A stretch of 64,000 bases of DNA from Closterium sp. NIES-65 (GCA_948144175.1 CANXME010000106.1:2542001-2606000), one strand, 5' to 3'; shown: positions 20,532 through 31,326, numbered from the stretch's first letter. The notes: generated by a model not told the origin, from the letters alone. Program-made: numbers and translations.

Positions 20532-20757
20532 CGCACATCGCACCCCGACCTCACGGCTCGGCGGGTAACCCGCGCTCCGGGCCTCCGCTTCGACACTTTT
20601 TTCCCAAACCTCAGTCCCAGGCCCGTCGCGCAACAACCACAGTCCATTACCGTTACCACTGTAGTTTCGCTATATATTCTTCGCTCATGCCTTCGCTCAT
20701 TGTACTCTTGCTTCGATAGTGCAATTCTCGTTCGTTCACTCAATTGCACTCGTAACA
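20532..20757 (+). repeat. D, end of 5' LTR
   Basis: The segment ends CGTAACA just before a primer-like site and has a TATA run at 20671-20678. No second copy is in the window, so the LTR assignment rests on position and on the following primer site and Gag. Confidence 0.6.
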
Positions 20758-20758
20758 C

Positions 20759-20773
20759 TTGGTATTCAGAGCC
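20759..20773 (+). promoter_or_regulatory. D primer binding site
   Basis: TTGGTATTCAGAGCC, a Met-type primer site with one extra base compared with the copia form. Confidence 0.6.
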
Positions 20774-21139
20774 TACGATCTCCTCTCGGACCGCACCCAC
20801 ACCTTTGCTTCCCCACTATCTCAATTTTTTGGGGGGGTAGACGTCTCTCAGCGACACAGCACCGCCGCTCGTAGTGCTCTCTCGTAAGCACGCACGGCCA
20901 CGACCGAGGCTCTCGCTGAGCTCGCCCGACACCCCCGCCATGGCCGAATTTACGCTCGCCACATTGATGCAGGAGCAGCTCGACCGTCTGGTGCGCCAAC
21001 TTGAAGATTCGGCGCTCGAAATTGCGACGCTCACGGCGGAACGTGACTCCGCGCGTCAGCAATCAACGATGAGCATTCCAGCGCCACCACACGCACCGAC
21101 AAATGCATCTGCACAATCAGACGAGCCGATCGTCATCTC

Positions 21140-21513
21140 TGTCAGAATCCCAACCACTAGACCATTGGGATAAAAGGGCTTGTTTCAGTAGCGGGTCAGT
21201 GCGCCCATAACCCCCCAGGCGAACGCGCCTGTAACCCTCTCCAGGATCAATCGGACATCCACAGTGCAGATCTACTGACACCCCCCCACAATGGAAGGCC
21301 CAGGACTAAGCACAGCGGCAACGGCCTACATGTGCATACACCGGGAATCGAACCTGAGACCGCTCTGATACCATGTCAAAATCCCAACCACTAGACCATT
21401 GGGATAAAAGAGCTTGTTTCAGTAGCGGATCAGTGCGCCCATAACCCCCCAGGCGAACGCGCCTGTAAACCTCTCCAGGATCAATGGGCATCCATAGTGC
21501 AAATCTACTGACA
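21140..21513 (-). mobile_element. TRIM 1 (miniature LTR element, 374 bp)
   Basis: A non-coding miniature LTR element read on the minus strand. LTRs are at 21374-21513 and 21140-21280 (about 140 bp each, differing by about seven or eight changes, roughly 5-6%), beginning TGTCAG and ending CTGACA. The interior of about 93 bp has a Met-type primer site next to the 5' LTR and a G-rich polypurine tract next to the 3' LTR. The target duplication is ATCTC (21135-21139 and 21514-21518). It sits in D's gag and is the most diverged of the intact TRIM copies. Confidence 0.92.
21335..21402 (-). other. tRNA-like region in TRIM 1
   Basis: On the minus strand the B box (21344-21354) and A box (21388-21398) words are intact. 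In the anticodon-like stem one pair has become G-T, which still pairs in RNA. Confidence 0.6.
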
Positions 21514-22377
21514 ATCTCGTCCGGCACACCAACAAAAAAGAACAGCGTGGGACAGCGCTCAGGCGCAGCCAGCGATGGCGCCGCCCAGCCGATGCCTGGC
21601 ATGGGAGGAAAGAGGGTCGCACCAAGCCCGCGGGAGCCTCGCGAAGCCCGTCGGCACGTGGAGTTCGCGGCGACAAGTGGCGAACAGGCCATTATGGCAC
21701 CAATGCCACTCAAGCCGCAACGCCCGCCCTGCTTCGACCCGAGCCAGCGTGGAGATCCGACGGTTCAATCGTGGGTCTTCACGATGAACGTCTTCTTCGA
21801 CGCGAATTGCGTCGAGTCGGACGCAGCGAAGATTCGGTATGCCGTTTCGCTGCCAAGGGGCCCCGTCATGGACAGGTGGCGAGTCATCGTGACGTCGCCA
21901 CGCGCCTACGAGCCACCGTCGCAAGAGGAAGGGCCCATGGGCCCAGCTGTCACCTGGAGTTCATTTTGCGAGACCGCCCAATACAGCACGTGGAATGCGT
22001 GGTGCGCAGGGCTTCGGGCGCGCTTCGAGCCGATCGGAGCTTCTATTTCGGCGCGTCAGAGATTGCGCACTTGGCGGCAGCTTGGATCGGTTCAAGACTA
22101 TACGAGTGGTTTTCTTGCATTATGCGAGCAAGTCGGCTACATGCACGAAGCGGAGCGGGTGGACCGTTACGTCGGAGGGCTGAAGCCGGACATCTTGCAC
22201 GAAATCATGCTATGCGGGCTCTCGAACTTCAACGAGATTCTCGCGCTCGCCGAGAAAATCGACATTTTACGCCGTCCGAAACCGGGGTCCTACTATGGGC
22301 ATCGTCCTCGGGGACCGATCGAGCACGCCACTGTACACACTGTTGCGACGAATGCAGCTGCCGCGCCGTTTAAGAGG

Positions 22378-22699
22378 TGTCAGAATCCCAACCACTAGAC
22401 CATTGGGATAAAAGGGCTTGTTTCAGTAGCGACTTAGTGCGCCCATAACCCCCCAGGCAAATGCGCCTGTAACCCCCTCTAGGATCCATCAGGGATCTCA
22501 AACTGTAGCTCTACTGACACCCCCCCACACTGGGAGGCCCAGGACTGAGCACAGTGGCAACGACCAACATGTGCATACACCGGGACTCGAACCCGAGACC
22601 GCTCTGATACCATGTCAGAATCCCAACCACTAGACCATTGGGATAAAAGGGCTTGTTGTCAGAATCGATCGGGGATTTCACAGTGTAGCTCTACTAACA
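22378..22699 (-). mobile_element. TRIM 2 (322 bp)
   Basis: Same family as TRIM 1 and on the minus strand. One LTR is full length (22378-22519) and the other is shorter (22613-22699). Primer site and polypurine tract are present. The flanks AGAGG and AGGGG resemble a 5-bp target duplication with one difference. It lies in D's gag just before the zinc knuckle. Confidence 0.85.
22577..22641 (-). other. tRNA-like region in TRIM 2
   Basis: On the minus strand the B box GGTTCGAGTCC (22583-22593) and A box (22627-22637) are both intact, with the same stem across the LTR border. Confidence 0.6.
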
Positions 22700-22849
22700 A
22701 GGGGCGCTGCTTTGCTTGCAACAGGCCGGGCCATCGCAAGAGCAAATGCCCAGAGGAGCTAAGGCGCCGCGGAGCAGAGCAAGGTAGGGAGTCTCCAAAG
22801 CAGGGAAACGCCAGCAGTCAGTAGGAATCGGGCCAACTACTGACGAGAC

Positions 22850-23224
22850 TGTCAGTAGATCTGCACTGTGGATGCCCGATTGATCCTGGAGAGGGTTACT
22901 GGCGCGTTCGCCTGGGGGGTTATGGGCGCACTCACCCGCTACTGAAACAAGCCCTTTTATCCCAATGGTCTAGTGGTTGGGATTCTGACATGGTATCAGA
23001 GCGGTCTCGGGTTCGATTCCCGGTGTATGCACATGTAGGCCGTTGCCGCTGTGCTTAGTCCTAGGCCTCCCAGTGTGGGGGGGTGTCAGTAGATCTGCAC
23101 TGTGGATGCCCGATTGATCCTGGAGAGGGTTACAGGCGCGTTCGCCTGGGGGGTTATGGGCGCACTCACCCGCTACTGAAACAAGCCCTTTTATCCCAAT
23201 GGTCTAGTGGTTGGGATTCTGAAA
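22850..23224 (+). mobile_element. TRIM 3 (375 bp)
   Basis: Plus strand. LTRs are 22850-22990 and 23084-23224 (141 bp each, two differences), with interior 22991-23083. The primer site TGGTATCAGAGC begins at 22991, and GTGTGGGGGGG precedes the second LTR. The target duplication is GAGAC (22845-22849 and 23225-23229). No coding capacity is present. It is moderately young. Confidence 0.93.
22963..23031 (+). other. tRNA-like region across the TRIM 3 LTR/interior junction
   Basis: A box TGGTCTAGTGG (22966-22976) and B box GGTTCGATTCC (23010-23020) stand 44 bp apart, as in tRNA genes. TCTGA (22984-22988) pairs perfectly with TCAGA (22996-23000) around a 7-base loop, CATGGTA, that contains the LTR/primer-site border. 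TCGGG and CCCGG (23007-23011, 23019-23023) form a T-arm with loop TTCGATT. The acceptor ends do not pair well. The start resembles eukaryotic tRNA-Glu genes. It is probably not a working tRNA. Confidence 0.7.
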
Positions 23225-23229
23225 GAGAC

Positions 23230-23438
23230 TGCCTGCTCGCCCAACCCCACCGACCCTCACCGAATCACAGTACCGATTCATGCTATCGATCGGACTCGGA
23301 AGAATAAGGAGGGTACAGCGACGGATTGCCCAGTACTGATCCACGGGAAAATACAGGGAGCAGCAGTGAAGATTTTTATCGACGGAGGAGCAAGCCACAG
23401 TTTAGTTAATACCGCAACCGCACGAAAACTGCAGCTGA
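23230..23438 (+). pseudogene. D protease, first part
   Basis: The segment VKIFIDGGASHSLVNTATAR carries the retropepsin-like active-site motif typical of gypsy pol. Copia E follows directly, and the fold resumes at 30707. Confidence 0.8.
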
Positions 23439-23564
23439 TGTCAGATTTATATGACATAGCTACTGTAGGCTATAGTGGGGTAGCACATATGGGGTACAGC
23501 TTTCTAGGGTTTGTACTTGTACCCAACTTTCTCTTAGTCATTTTCATTCTCGTTCAGTTTCTCA
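23439..23564 (+). repeat. E, 5' LTR (126 bp)
   Basis: Begins TGTCAGATTTATATGAC and ends GTTTCTCA. It shares the central GTAGGCTATAGTGGGGTA word with the B and C LTRs. Confidence 0.95.
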
Positions 23565-23609
23565 TGGTATCGAGCAGGTTCCCCTATGGGAACTGTTCCT
23601 AGGGCCCAC
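23565..23609 (+). promoter_or_regulatory. E primer site and downstream hairpin
   Basis: TGGTATCGAGC, then CAGGTTCCC and GGGAACTG capable of pairing around CTAT, then CCTAGGGCCCACC. Confidence 0.7.
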
Positions 23610-24440
23610 CACCTTTTTTTTCCTGCCCGGAGCGCGCTCTACACTGCGCGAGTCGCGCTCCCCTCTCACGGCCCCGTCGAGCCGCCCTTTCAACCCTGTC
23701 GCGTCGCGCTTGCGGCCCCGTCGCGTCGCCCTCGCGGCCCCTTCACGTCGCGCCGCCCTAGCGGCCGCGTCGCGCCGCCCTCGCGGCCCTGATCCGCCGC
23801 CCTCGCGGCTCCGTCGCGTCGCGCCGCCCTCGCGGCCCTTTCACGCCGCCCTCGCGGCCCTTTCTAGCCGCCCTCGCGGCCTCTTCAAGCCGCCCTCGCG
23901 ACCCCCGCCCTCCTAGCCGCCCTAGCGGCCCCGTCGCCTACCCCTGCGGCCCCGGCGCCGCCCTTCCCTGCCTCAGCGCCGCCTCTGCTGGCCCCGTCGC
24001 CTACCCCTGCGGCCCCGGAGCTGCCCTTCCCGGCCCCGGCGCCGCCTCTACTGGCCCCGACGCTGCTCCACCCGGCCACGACGCCGCTCCACCCGGCCCC
24101 GACGCTGCTCCACCCGGCCCCGCCGCCGCTCCACCCGGCCCCGCCGCCGTCCCCACGCGGCCCCGCCGTCACCACCGAGCCTCCGGCGCCGCCGAGCTGC
24201 TGCCGAGCTGCCCGATCCACCCGAGCCGCCCGAGCCGCCGCGCCACCTGAGCCGCCCGAGCCGCCGGGTCGCCGAGCCGCCGAGCTGCAGTTGCTGCCGA
24301 GCCGCCGTACTGACGAGCCGCACGAGCCGCCCGAGCCGCCGAGTTGCCGAGCCGCCGAGCCGCCCGAGCCGCCCTGTCCGGTAAGAGCAGCGCCTCTGTC
24401 ACTGCACTGCCCTTACCCTACTGTTCGCGCTGCTAGTCTA
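23610..24440 (+). repeat. E leader, GC-rich imperfect repeats
   Basis: A short T tract at about 23612 is followed by GCCCTCGCGGCCCC-type words (about 23690-23940), CTGCTCCACCCGGCCCCGACG-type words (about 24060-24150) and GAGCCGCC words to about 24370. CCGGTAAGAGC at about 24379 is the possible splice-donor word. There is no gene. Confidence 0.8.
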
Positions 24441-24448
24441 CTGCTGTC

Positions 24449-27400
24449 ATGGCTACCCCTAGTGTCCTCGCTTTTGATGCTGAGGGTCGGGCCATTGACT
24501 TTGACGTCTGGGTAGATGACCTGCAGATTTTCCTACAGTGCGATAGGGCAGACGGTCTCTCCCTCTTTGACCTCACCTCTAGTGCCTCTCCTGCCCCTGC
24601 TGCTGATGCTGACGCCACTGTTTGCTCACAGTGGGCCACACGCGATGCTGCTGCACATCTTGCTGTGCGTTGCCACCTTCCTACCTCTGAGCGTGCGCAC
24701 TTTAGCCAGTACAAGAGTGCTCAGACCTTGTATGACGCTGTAGTTGCGCGCTACTCCTCCCCTGCCACTGTTGCACTAAGCCGCCTCATGCTACCGTACC
24801 TCTTCCCTAACCTTGCTGCCTTTCCCACAGTCGCTGACCTCATTACGCACCTCCGCACTAGTGACACTCGCTACCGCGCTGCGCTTCCTGCTGAGTTCTG
24901 CGCCAAGAACCCCCCCCCCCCATGTACATCACCCTCTACTACATAGTCACCCGGCTCCCTGACTCCCTTCGCGTAGTCAGGGACCACTTCCTCTCAGTTT
25001 GCCCCACCACTCTCACCGTTGACCTCCTCGAGAAAACCCTCCTAGCAGCAGAGAAGAGCATAGTCGCTGTAGGATCCTCTCGTGGTGATCCTCGCACCCC
25101 CGTCTTTGAGGGGTGTTCCCCCTCCCCCCTTTTGCCCTCTGTTGCCTCTGCTGCTGCGGCCGACCTCGTTGGTTTCGAATCGGTCGGTGCTGCGTCTACC
25201 CCGAGCGGGAGACGCCGCAACGGCAAGGGCAAAGGGGGCAAGGGTGCAGGAGGGGCTGGCGGGGGTGGCGGAGGTGGTGGTGGAGGCAGTGGAGGGGGTG
25301 GGGGTGGTGGTGGGAGTGGTGGCGGGGGTGGAGGTGTTGGTGGCGGCAGTGGAGGCATAGGCGGCGGCGCCAGTGGCGCTGGGAGCGGAGGTGGCGGAGG
25401 TGGCGACGGTGGATGAGGCGGCGGCGGAGGAGGTGGAGCTGGTCGGGGTGGCGCTGCGCAGAGGGTCGGCTCCGGTGGTGGTCAGCGCCAGCAGCAGCAG
25501 CAGCAGCGCACTCGTGACATCCCCCCCCCTCAGCAGCTCCACGAGTGGTACGCTGCACGCCAGCGGGGTGGGGGTACTGGTCCGTGCACCTAAGTCCTAC
25601 GCACTGGCGACCGCGCAGGTGAGCAGTGCGGGGGTGCGCACTCCACCCAGCGCTGCTTTGGCCGCCTGACGGACGCTTGGCGTCACCAGTTCCCTGAGGC
25701 CTCTGAGATCCCCCAATGGGGCGAGCTGTCTAGGGCGGGAGTAGCTGTCTTTGACCTTGACTTTGATGCTATTCTTGCAGCCATGTATGTTGTGACTATT
25801 AGTGATGAGGGTGACTGTTACCGATGTTTTCCGCCCGACCCGGGCATTGAGACTGCTACTCTAGGTACTGGTGAGGCTGCTGCTCTTGGTGCTAGCGAGG
25901 GTGCTGCTCTAGGTGGTCGTGCGTCTGCTCCCTCAGATACTGGTGAGTCTGCTCTCTCAGGTACTGCGTCGGCTTCGGCCTCCCACACCTTCACCCTTGA
26001 CTCGGTTGCTTCTCGCTCCTTCTTTTGAGACCGCACCTCGCTCACGCCGCTTGGCCGGCCAGTTGCACTCTCTCTGGCAGACCCCTCTAGGGGTCTTGTC
26101 CTTGCTCACTTCTCCATTGTCCTCCCGTGTCCAGCGGCCCCCTCTTGCACCCTGTCTAATCTTTACCTCCCCTCGTTCTCTACGAACTTGGTGAGTGGTG
26201 CTGACCTACAGGATGCGGGGGCTCACCAGTTCACTCCTGCGAGTCAGCGGGTGACCCACTGCACGGACGCTTGGATAGGCCGACACCTGGCCACGTTTAC
26301 ACGTCGGCCGGGGTCGAGCCTGTACACACTGACCACTGCGTCTCCTCCAGTCACTGCGTCTGGTCAGGTAGCTGCGTCGGGTCAGGTGTTTGCTGCAGCG
26401 TCCAGGTCTAATCCTGAGTCTGCCCCCTGCTCGTGTCGCCTCCTGTCTCACGAGACTCTCCTCTGGCACCACCGCCTTGGTCACCCCTCCTTGCTTCGTC
26501 TCCGAGGCATGGCCTCCCGTGTCCTTGTCTCTGGTCTTCCCCGGTCCCTCCCTCCCCTTCCTCTGGGGCCTGGCCCTACCTGCGTCCCCTGTGTTGAGGG
26601 GCGCCAGCGGGCTGCCCCTCACTCCTCCCAGTTTCCTCCGACAGAGGCCCCGCTGCAGACGCTTCACATGGACGTGTGGGGCCCGGCTCGCGTCCGTGGA
26701 CAGGGTCACGAGCGCTACTTCCTGCAGGTGGTTGACGACTACTCGCGTTACACCGCAGTCTTCCCCTTGCGCAGCAAGGGTGATGTCACTGCGGTGTTGA
26801 TTGACTGGATCCGCGCAGCTCGTCTCCAGCTCAGGCAGAGCTTCGGCTCGGACTTTCAAGTTTTGCGTCTGCACTCTGACAGAGGCGGAGAGTTCTCCTA
26901 TGGCCTTCTGCGAGCCTACTGACGTGCACGAGGCATCCGCTAGACGTTCACGCTTCCGGACTCTCCACAGCAAAATGGGATTGCTGAGCGCCGCATTGGC
27001 ATGGTCATGGACATTGCTCGTACGTCCATGATGCATGCGGCTGCCCCCCATTTTCTGTGGCCGTTTGCGGTTCGGTACGCGGCGCATCAGATCAACCTTC
27101 ACCCCAGGGTCTCCATGCCGGAGACCTCCCCAGCTTTGCTGTGGACGGGGAAGGTTGGCGATGCGTCTGCGTTCCGTGTCTGGGGATCTCGGGCGTTTGT
27201 CCGCGACTTGTCTGCGGACAAGCTGTCCCCTCATGCTGCTCCTTGCGTCTTCCTTGGCTTCCCCCCTGACGGGCCAGGGTGGCATTTCTACCACCCCACC
27301 TCTCGCTGTGTTCTGTCCTCTCAGGACATCACGTTTGACGAGTCGGTCCCCTACTACCGCCTCTTCCCCTACCGCACTCCGTCCCTCCCCCCGCCACTGC

Positions 27401-30374
27401 TCTTCCTTGTGCTAGGTCCCCCCCCGGTAGACCCCTCCCCCAACAGGGTCCTCCCCCTTCAAGTGTGTCCCACGTAGACGCAGTCAAGCCTGTCGAGGTT
27501 ACTGGTACTCTGGTGCTGCTGAGGGTGCTGAGCCTGGGGGTGCTGACTCTGGGGGTGCTGAGCGTGTGGGTGTTACGCCTGGGGGTGCTGAGCCTGAGGG
27601 TGCTGAGCCTGGGGGTGCTACCACCGAGGGTGGTGAGCCTGGGGGTGCTGAGCCTGGGGGTGCTACGCCTAGGGGTGCTGAGCCTGGGGGTGCGGAGCCT
27701 GAGGGAGCTAGGCCTGCTCGTGTGGCGTCTGGCGGTGCTGGGCCTGGAGGTTCTCCTGGTGCTTCCTCTCGGCGGGAGCCACTCTCTCCACAGGAGCTGT
27801 GCGAGTGGTTTGCCTGGCGCTGGACGCGTACTGCTAGAGCTGGAGGTTCTTCGGCTGCTGAGGGTGCTGGTGCCGCGGGTCCTGGAGGTGCTCGTACTGG
27901 GAGTACTGGAGCTGCTGGGCCTGCGGGTACGACTGAAGCTGGAGCTGCTGAGGGTGTTGGCGCTGAGGCTACTACTGTCGGTCCTGGAGGAGGTCCTGCT
28001 GAGGGTGCTTGTGGTGCTGCTGGAGGTACTGGAGCTGGAGGTGTTGCTGGCGCTGGTGCTGCCGCTGGGGGTACTGGTGCTGTCCCTGCTGTCTCTGGAG
28101 TCGCCGCGCGGCCTCGGCCGTACTTTGTTCCGCTCCTTCAGCAGGTTCTTGGTCTCCCGCCTTCTATTGGTCCTCCTCCTCCCTTAGAGTGTCCACAGCC
28201 TGTCCCGTCAAAGTCACAGTTACAGCCGGCCTCCCCACTGCCTGCTCCTTCTCCCTACACTGGTCCTACTGGAGGTCTTGCTCAGCGTCGTGAGCCTGCG
28301 TCTCGCCCTGCGTCGCCTGTCCGTCCTGCTCGCACTAGTGGTCGTGGTTCGCGTCAGCGTCCTCCTCCTGTCTATGGCACGCACCGGATATCTCTACGTC
28401 CGTCCACTGCTCCTTTGCGTGCCCCTTTGCCTTCTCCTCCTGTGTCCTCCCTTCCTGCTCTTGCTGACCCGGAGTCGGACTCTCTTCGTGCTGCCAGTCC
28501 TACTGTCACGCGTCTCCTTGCTACTGTCGTCACTGACCCTTCCTTTGAGTCCACTGCTGCGTCTGCCCTAGTTGCTGAGCTCGTCGACTTCGCTGCTTGC
28601 TGTCGTCTAGACTACGCTGCTAGTCTTGTTGCTGAGTCTGAGTCTGTCTGTCCTCCGTCCGTCGGGGGTGAGTGTGCCCTTGGCACGGACGTCCTTGAGG
28701 ACAAACAGGAGGAGTTCCAGTGTTTGGCTGCTGCTTCACCTCATCTTGTGTCCGTACTGCTTACCCCCGAGGGAGACCCGAATGCACTTGACATCTCGAC
28801 TGCGCGCTCTTACGCGGAGGCGATAGAGGGTCCCTACTCCTCTCAGTGGCAGGAAGCTATGGATACAGAGGTGGCTTCCTGGAAGTCCACACGCACCTAC
28901 GTTGACGAGGTTCCCCCTGCCTGGGGCGAACATCGTCAGTGGCATGTGGATTTTCAGGGTGAAGCGGCCGCCGGGTTCTCCGCCTGTCTTCAAGGCGCGT
29001 TATGTGGCTCGTGGCTTCAGTCAGCGGTAGGGAGTTGACTACTTTCAGACCTTCTCTCCCACCCCGAAGATGACCACTCTTCGGGTACTGCTGCACATAG
29101 CTGCTCACCGCGACTACAAGCTGCACTCTCTTGACTTCAGCACAGCTTTCTTGCAGGGCAGCCTGCACGAGGAGATCTGGCTGCGCCGCCCACCTAGCTT
29201 CACTGGGTCGTTTCCTCCTGGCACCCAGTGGAGCCTCCGGCAGCCAGTCTACGGTCTCCGCCAGACACCGCGTGAGTGGCACAACACACTGAGGACTACA
29301 CTCTACACTCCTGGGTTTGCTCCCTCTACTGCTGACTCGTCGCTATTTCTGCGCACCGACACTTCTTTGCCGCCGTTCTACATCCTCGTGTACGTCGACG
29401 ACTTGGTCTTTGCCACAGCTGACACTGCTGGACTCGCCCACGTGAAGTCCGAGCTGCAGAAGAGACACACGTGCACAGACCTGGGTGAACTGCGCAGCTA
29501 CCTTGGCTTGCAGATCACCCGGGACAGAGCACGCCGCACCATTACCCTGACTCAGTCACACATGGTGCAGCAGGTTCTTCAGCGCTTCGGCTTCACGTAC
29601 TCCTCGCCTCAGACCACTCCTCTGCCTACTCGCCACTCGCTCTCAGCTCTGCCTTTGGATGAGTCCGTAGAGTCGAGTGGGCCGTACCCAGAGCTTGTTG
29701 GCTGCCTCATGTACCTGATGACCTACACTGGACCTAACCTTGCATACCCTCTTAGCATTCTCGCACGCTATGTTGCTCCTGGGAGACACAGACCGGAGCA
29801 CATGGCTGCAGCGAAGAGGGTGTTGCGCTACTTGTGCAGTGCGTCGAGCATGGGGCTTGTGCTTGGAGGGCAGAGTCCAGTGGTCCCCACTGGGCACGCA
29901 GACGCTACTTGGGCTAACGACCAGGCTACGCAGCGGTCGTCACAGGGTTACACCTTCAGCCTTGGTTCCGGCTCTGTTTCATGGCGGGCTACCCGCTCGT
30001 CTTCTGTTCTCGGCTCCAGTTGTGAGGCTGAGATCTACGCCGGGGCCATGGCTGCACAGGAGCTTTGCTGGCTCACCTACCTGCTGACTGACCTCGGAGA
30101 GCCGCCTCGTTCTCCTTCAGTGCTGTATGTAGACAACAAGGCCATGCTGGCGTTGTGTCGAGAGCAGAGACTGGAGCACAGAACGAAGCACATTGCTCTC
30201 CGCTACTTCCTTGCTCGTGAGCTACAGCAGCGTGGTCAGTTGCGCCTCACCTACGTGGCCTCTGAGGCCAACACTGCTGATATCTTCACCAAGGCACTTG
30301 CGCCTTGTGATCATCAGCACTTCTGTACTCAGCTGGGTCTTGTGCCTACCTTGCCTCACTTGCTCACCCCTTGA
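24449..30374 (+). pseudogene. E gag-pol remains
   Basis: Gag begins MATPSVLAFDAEGRAIDFDV (24449) and continues to the Gly-rich tail near 25400 and PPPQQLHEWYAARQRGG near 25530. It is followed by a Cys/His region, protease (about 26000), integrase zinc region (HHRLGHPSLLRL, about 26470) and core (about 26670-27010), the GAEPG-type linker, RT (about 28600-29520, YVDD near 29392) and RNase H (about 29890-30330). It is close to C in sequence throughout. It is broken in about eight places and is a fossil. Confidence 0.9.
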
Positions 30375-30580
30375 CCTTGTTTGTACAGTTGATATATATA
30401 TACACCTGCTCTTACTTGTCTATCCTTATATATATTTGTAATCCTGCATGTGAACTGGCCTTGTGGCCTTGAACTTGTGCTCGAAATGTGTGGTGACTTT
30501 GTGATCCACCCTGAGCTTGCTTTGCTTTGCTTGACTGGTCTTGTGACCCCTTGTTCTCCCCCACTTGGCCTATGGGGGTG
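30375..30580 (+). other. E 3' untranslated region and polypurine tract
   Basis: TA-rich runs, then the lineage's conserved block, ending CCTATGGGGGTG before the LTR. Confidence 0.8.
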
Positions 30581-30706
30581 TGTCAGATTCATATGACATA
30601 GCTAGTGTAGGCTATAGTGGGGTGGCACATATGGGGTACAACTTTCTAGGGTTTGTACTTGTACCCAAATTTCTCTTGGTCATTTTCATTCTCGTTCAGT
30701 TTCTCA
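30581..30706 (+). repeat. E, 3' LTR (126 bp)
   Basis: Matches 23439-23564 at 120 of 126 positions. It is followed by GCTGA. Confidence 0.95.
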
Positions 30707-31030
30707 GCTGACAGTTAGCCGTTGCTTACCGGAGATAGACGCACGCTTAGTCGACGGCACGCCACTGGCCATACGGGAAAAGGTAGAGAGAGTTCAAGTC
30801 CGCTGCGGGGGAAATCTCGGGTTTACACAGAAAATGCTCGCAACGACACAGGTTGGGAACGATATTTTACCAGGACGTGATTGGCTGCGACGGTATAACC
30901 CGCGAATTGACTGGACGATGGGTAGCTGCACCGTGCGAAGTAGTGGTACCTGGGTCGAGCTACCTCGCTGGCAGTCGCCCGAGTCTTCAACGGTACACGT
31001 CAACGCCATCACAATGAAACGGGCTGTCAG
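30707..31030 (+). pseudogene. D protease, second part
   Basis: The segment continues after E's target duplication and contains VGNDILPGRDWLRRYNPRID (about 30853-30912), the conserved end of a gypsy aspartic protease, where GRDWL and NP-ID are hallmarks. Chromovirus F begins at 31031. Confidence 0.8.
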
Positions 31031-31325
31031 TGCTTGATTTCCTAGGCTAGGTGCTTTCCTATATTTTATTATAGTTATAGCACCGAGCTAGGTTGCGTGC
31101 ACCGAATTCTGGCTTTTCGGTTGCCACTGAATTGCCTTCTACCGAATTCGGTAAGGAACCGTTCGGGACGCTTCGCGACCCGCGGAACCTTCGCGTATCA
31201 CCTGGTTACGGGGCCTTGTGTCGAGCCTATATATAGCATCGTGTTGTACCCAGGTGGACATTCAATTCGATTCAATTCGACTCAATTCTCATTCTCTTTT
31301 CTGAACTCGATCCTAGATCCTCACA
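31031..31325 (+). repeat. F, left LTR copy
   Basis: Corresponds to the last 295 bp of the 388-bp right LTR. It contains a TATA box (TATATATAG, about 31228-31236) and three CCGAATT words. Confidence 0.92.
31228..31236 (+). promoter_or_regulatory. TATA box in F LTR
   Basis: TATATATAG, also present at 36681-36689 in the right LTR and on the minus strand in both G LTRs (about 45194 and 58192). This is a likely LTR promoter. Confidence 0.6.
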
Positions 31326-31326
31326 C

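Larger units (their letters stand above)
20940..22825 (+). pseudogene. D gag remains (with TRIM 1 and TRIM 2 inside)
   Basis: The likely start is the ATG of MAEFTLATLMQEQL, followed by a heptad-like helical segment suggesting a coiled coil. After TRIM 1 the capsid-like core runs through QSWVFTMNVFFDAN, WNAWCAGLRARFEP and VDRYVGGLKPDILHEI (about 21765-22200), typical of gypsy retrotransposon Gag. After TRIM 2 comes a classic zinc knuckle, CFACNRPGHRKSKC (about 22710-22752). In life Gag forms the particle and binds the element's RNA. The two insertions alone make it a fossil. Confidence 0.85.
23439..30706 (+). mobile_element. Ty1/copia element E, inserted in D
   Basis: Bounded by 126-bp LTRs (23439-23564 and 30581-30706), TGTCAG to TCTCA, with target duplication GCTGA (23434-23438 and 30707-30711) inside D's protease. 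The LTRs differ at 6 of 126 positions (about 5%), so it is one of the older copia copies here. It has the full set of parts: LTR, primer site with hairpin, GC-rich leader, gag, protease, integrase, linker, RT, RNase H, 3' region, LTR. It is broken, with about eight breaks. Confidence 0.95.

Noticed and set aside
22963-23031. A functional tRNA-Glu gene
   Set aside because: A and B boxes and the T-arm are present, but the acceptor ends do not pair. The same sequence recurs in four TRIMs and includes the LTR border and primer site.
22850-23224. Tandem tRNA-derived SINE copies
   Set aside because: The unit has two long direct terminal repeats with TG/CA ends, a primer site, a purine tract and a 5-bp duplication, which fits a TRIM. 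There is no A-rich or simple-repeat tail.
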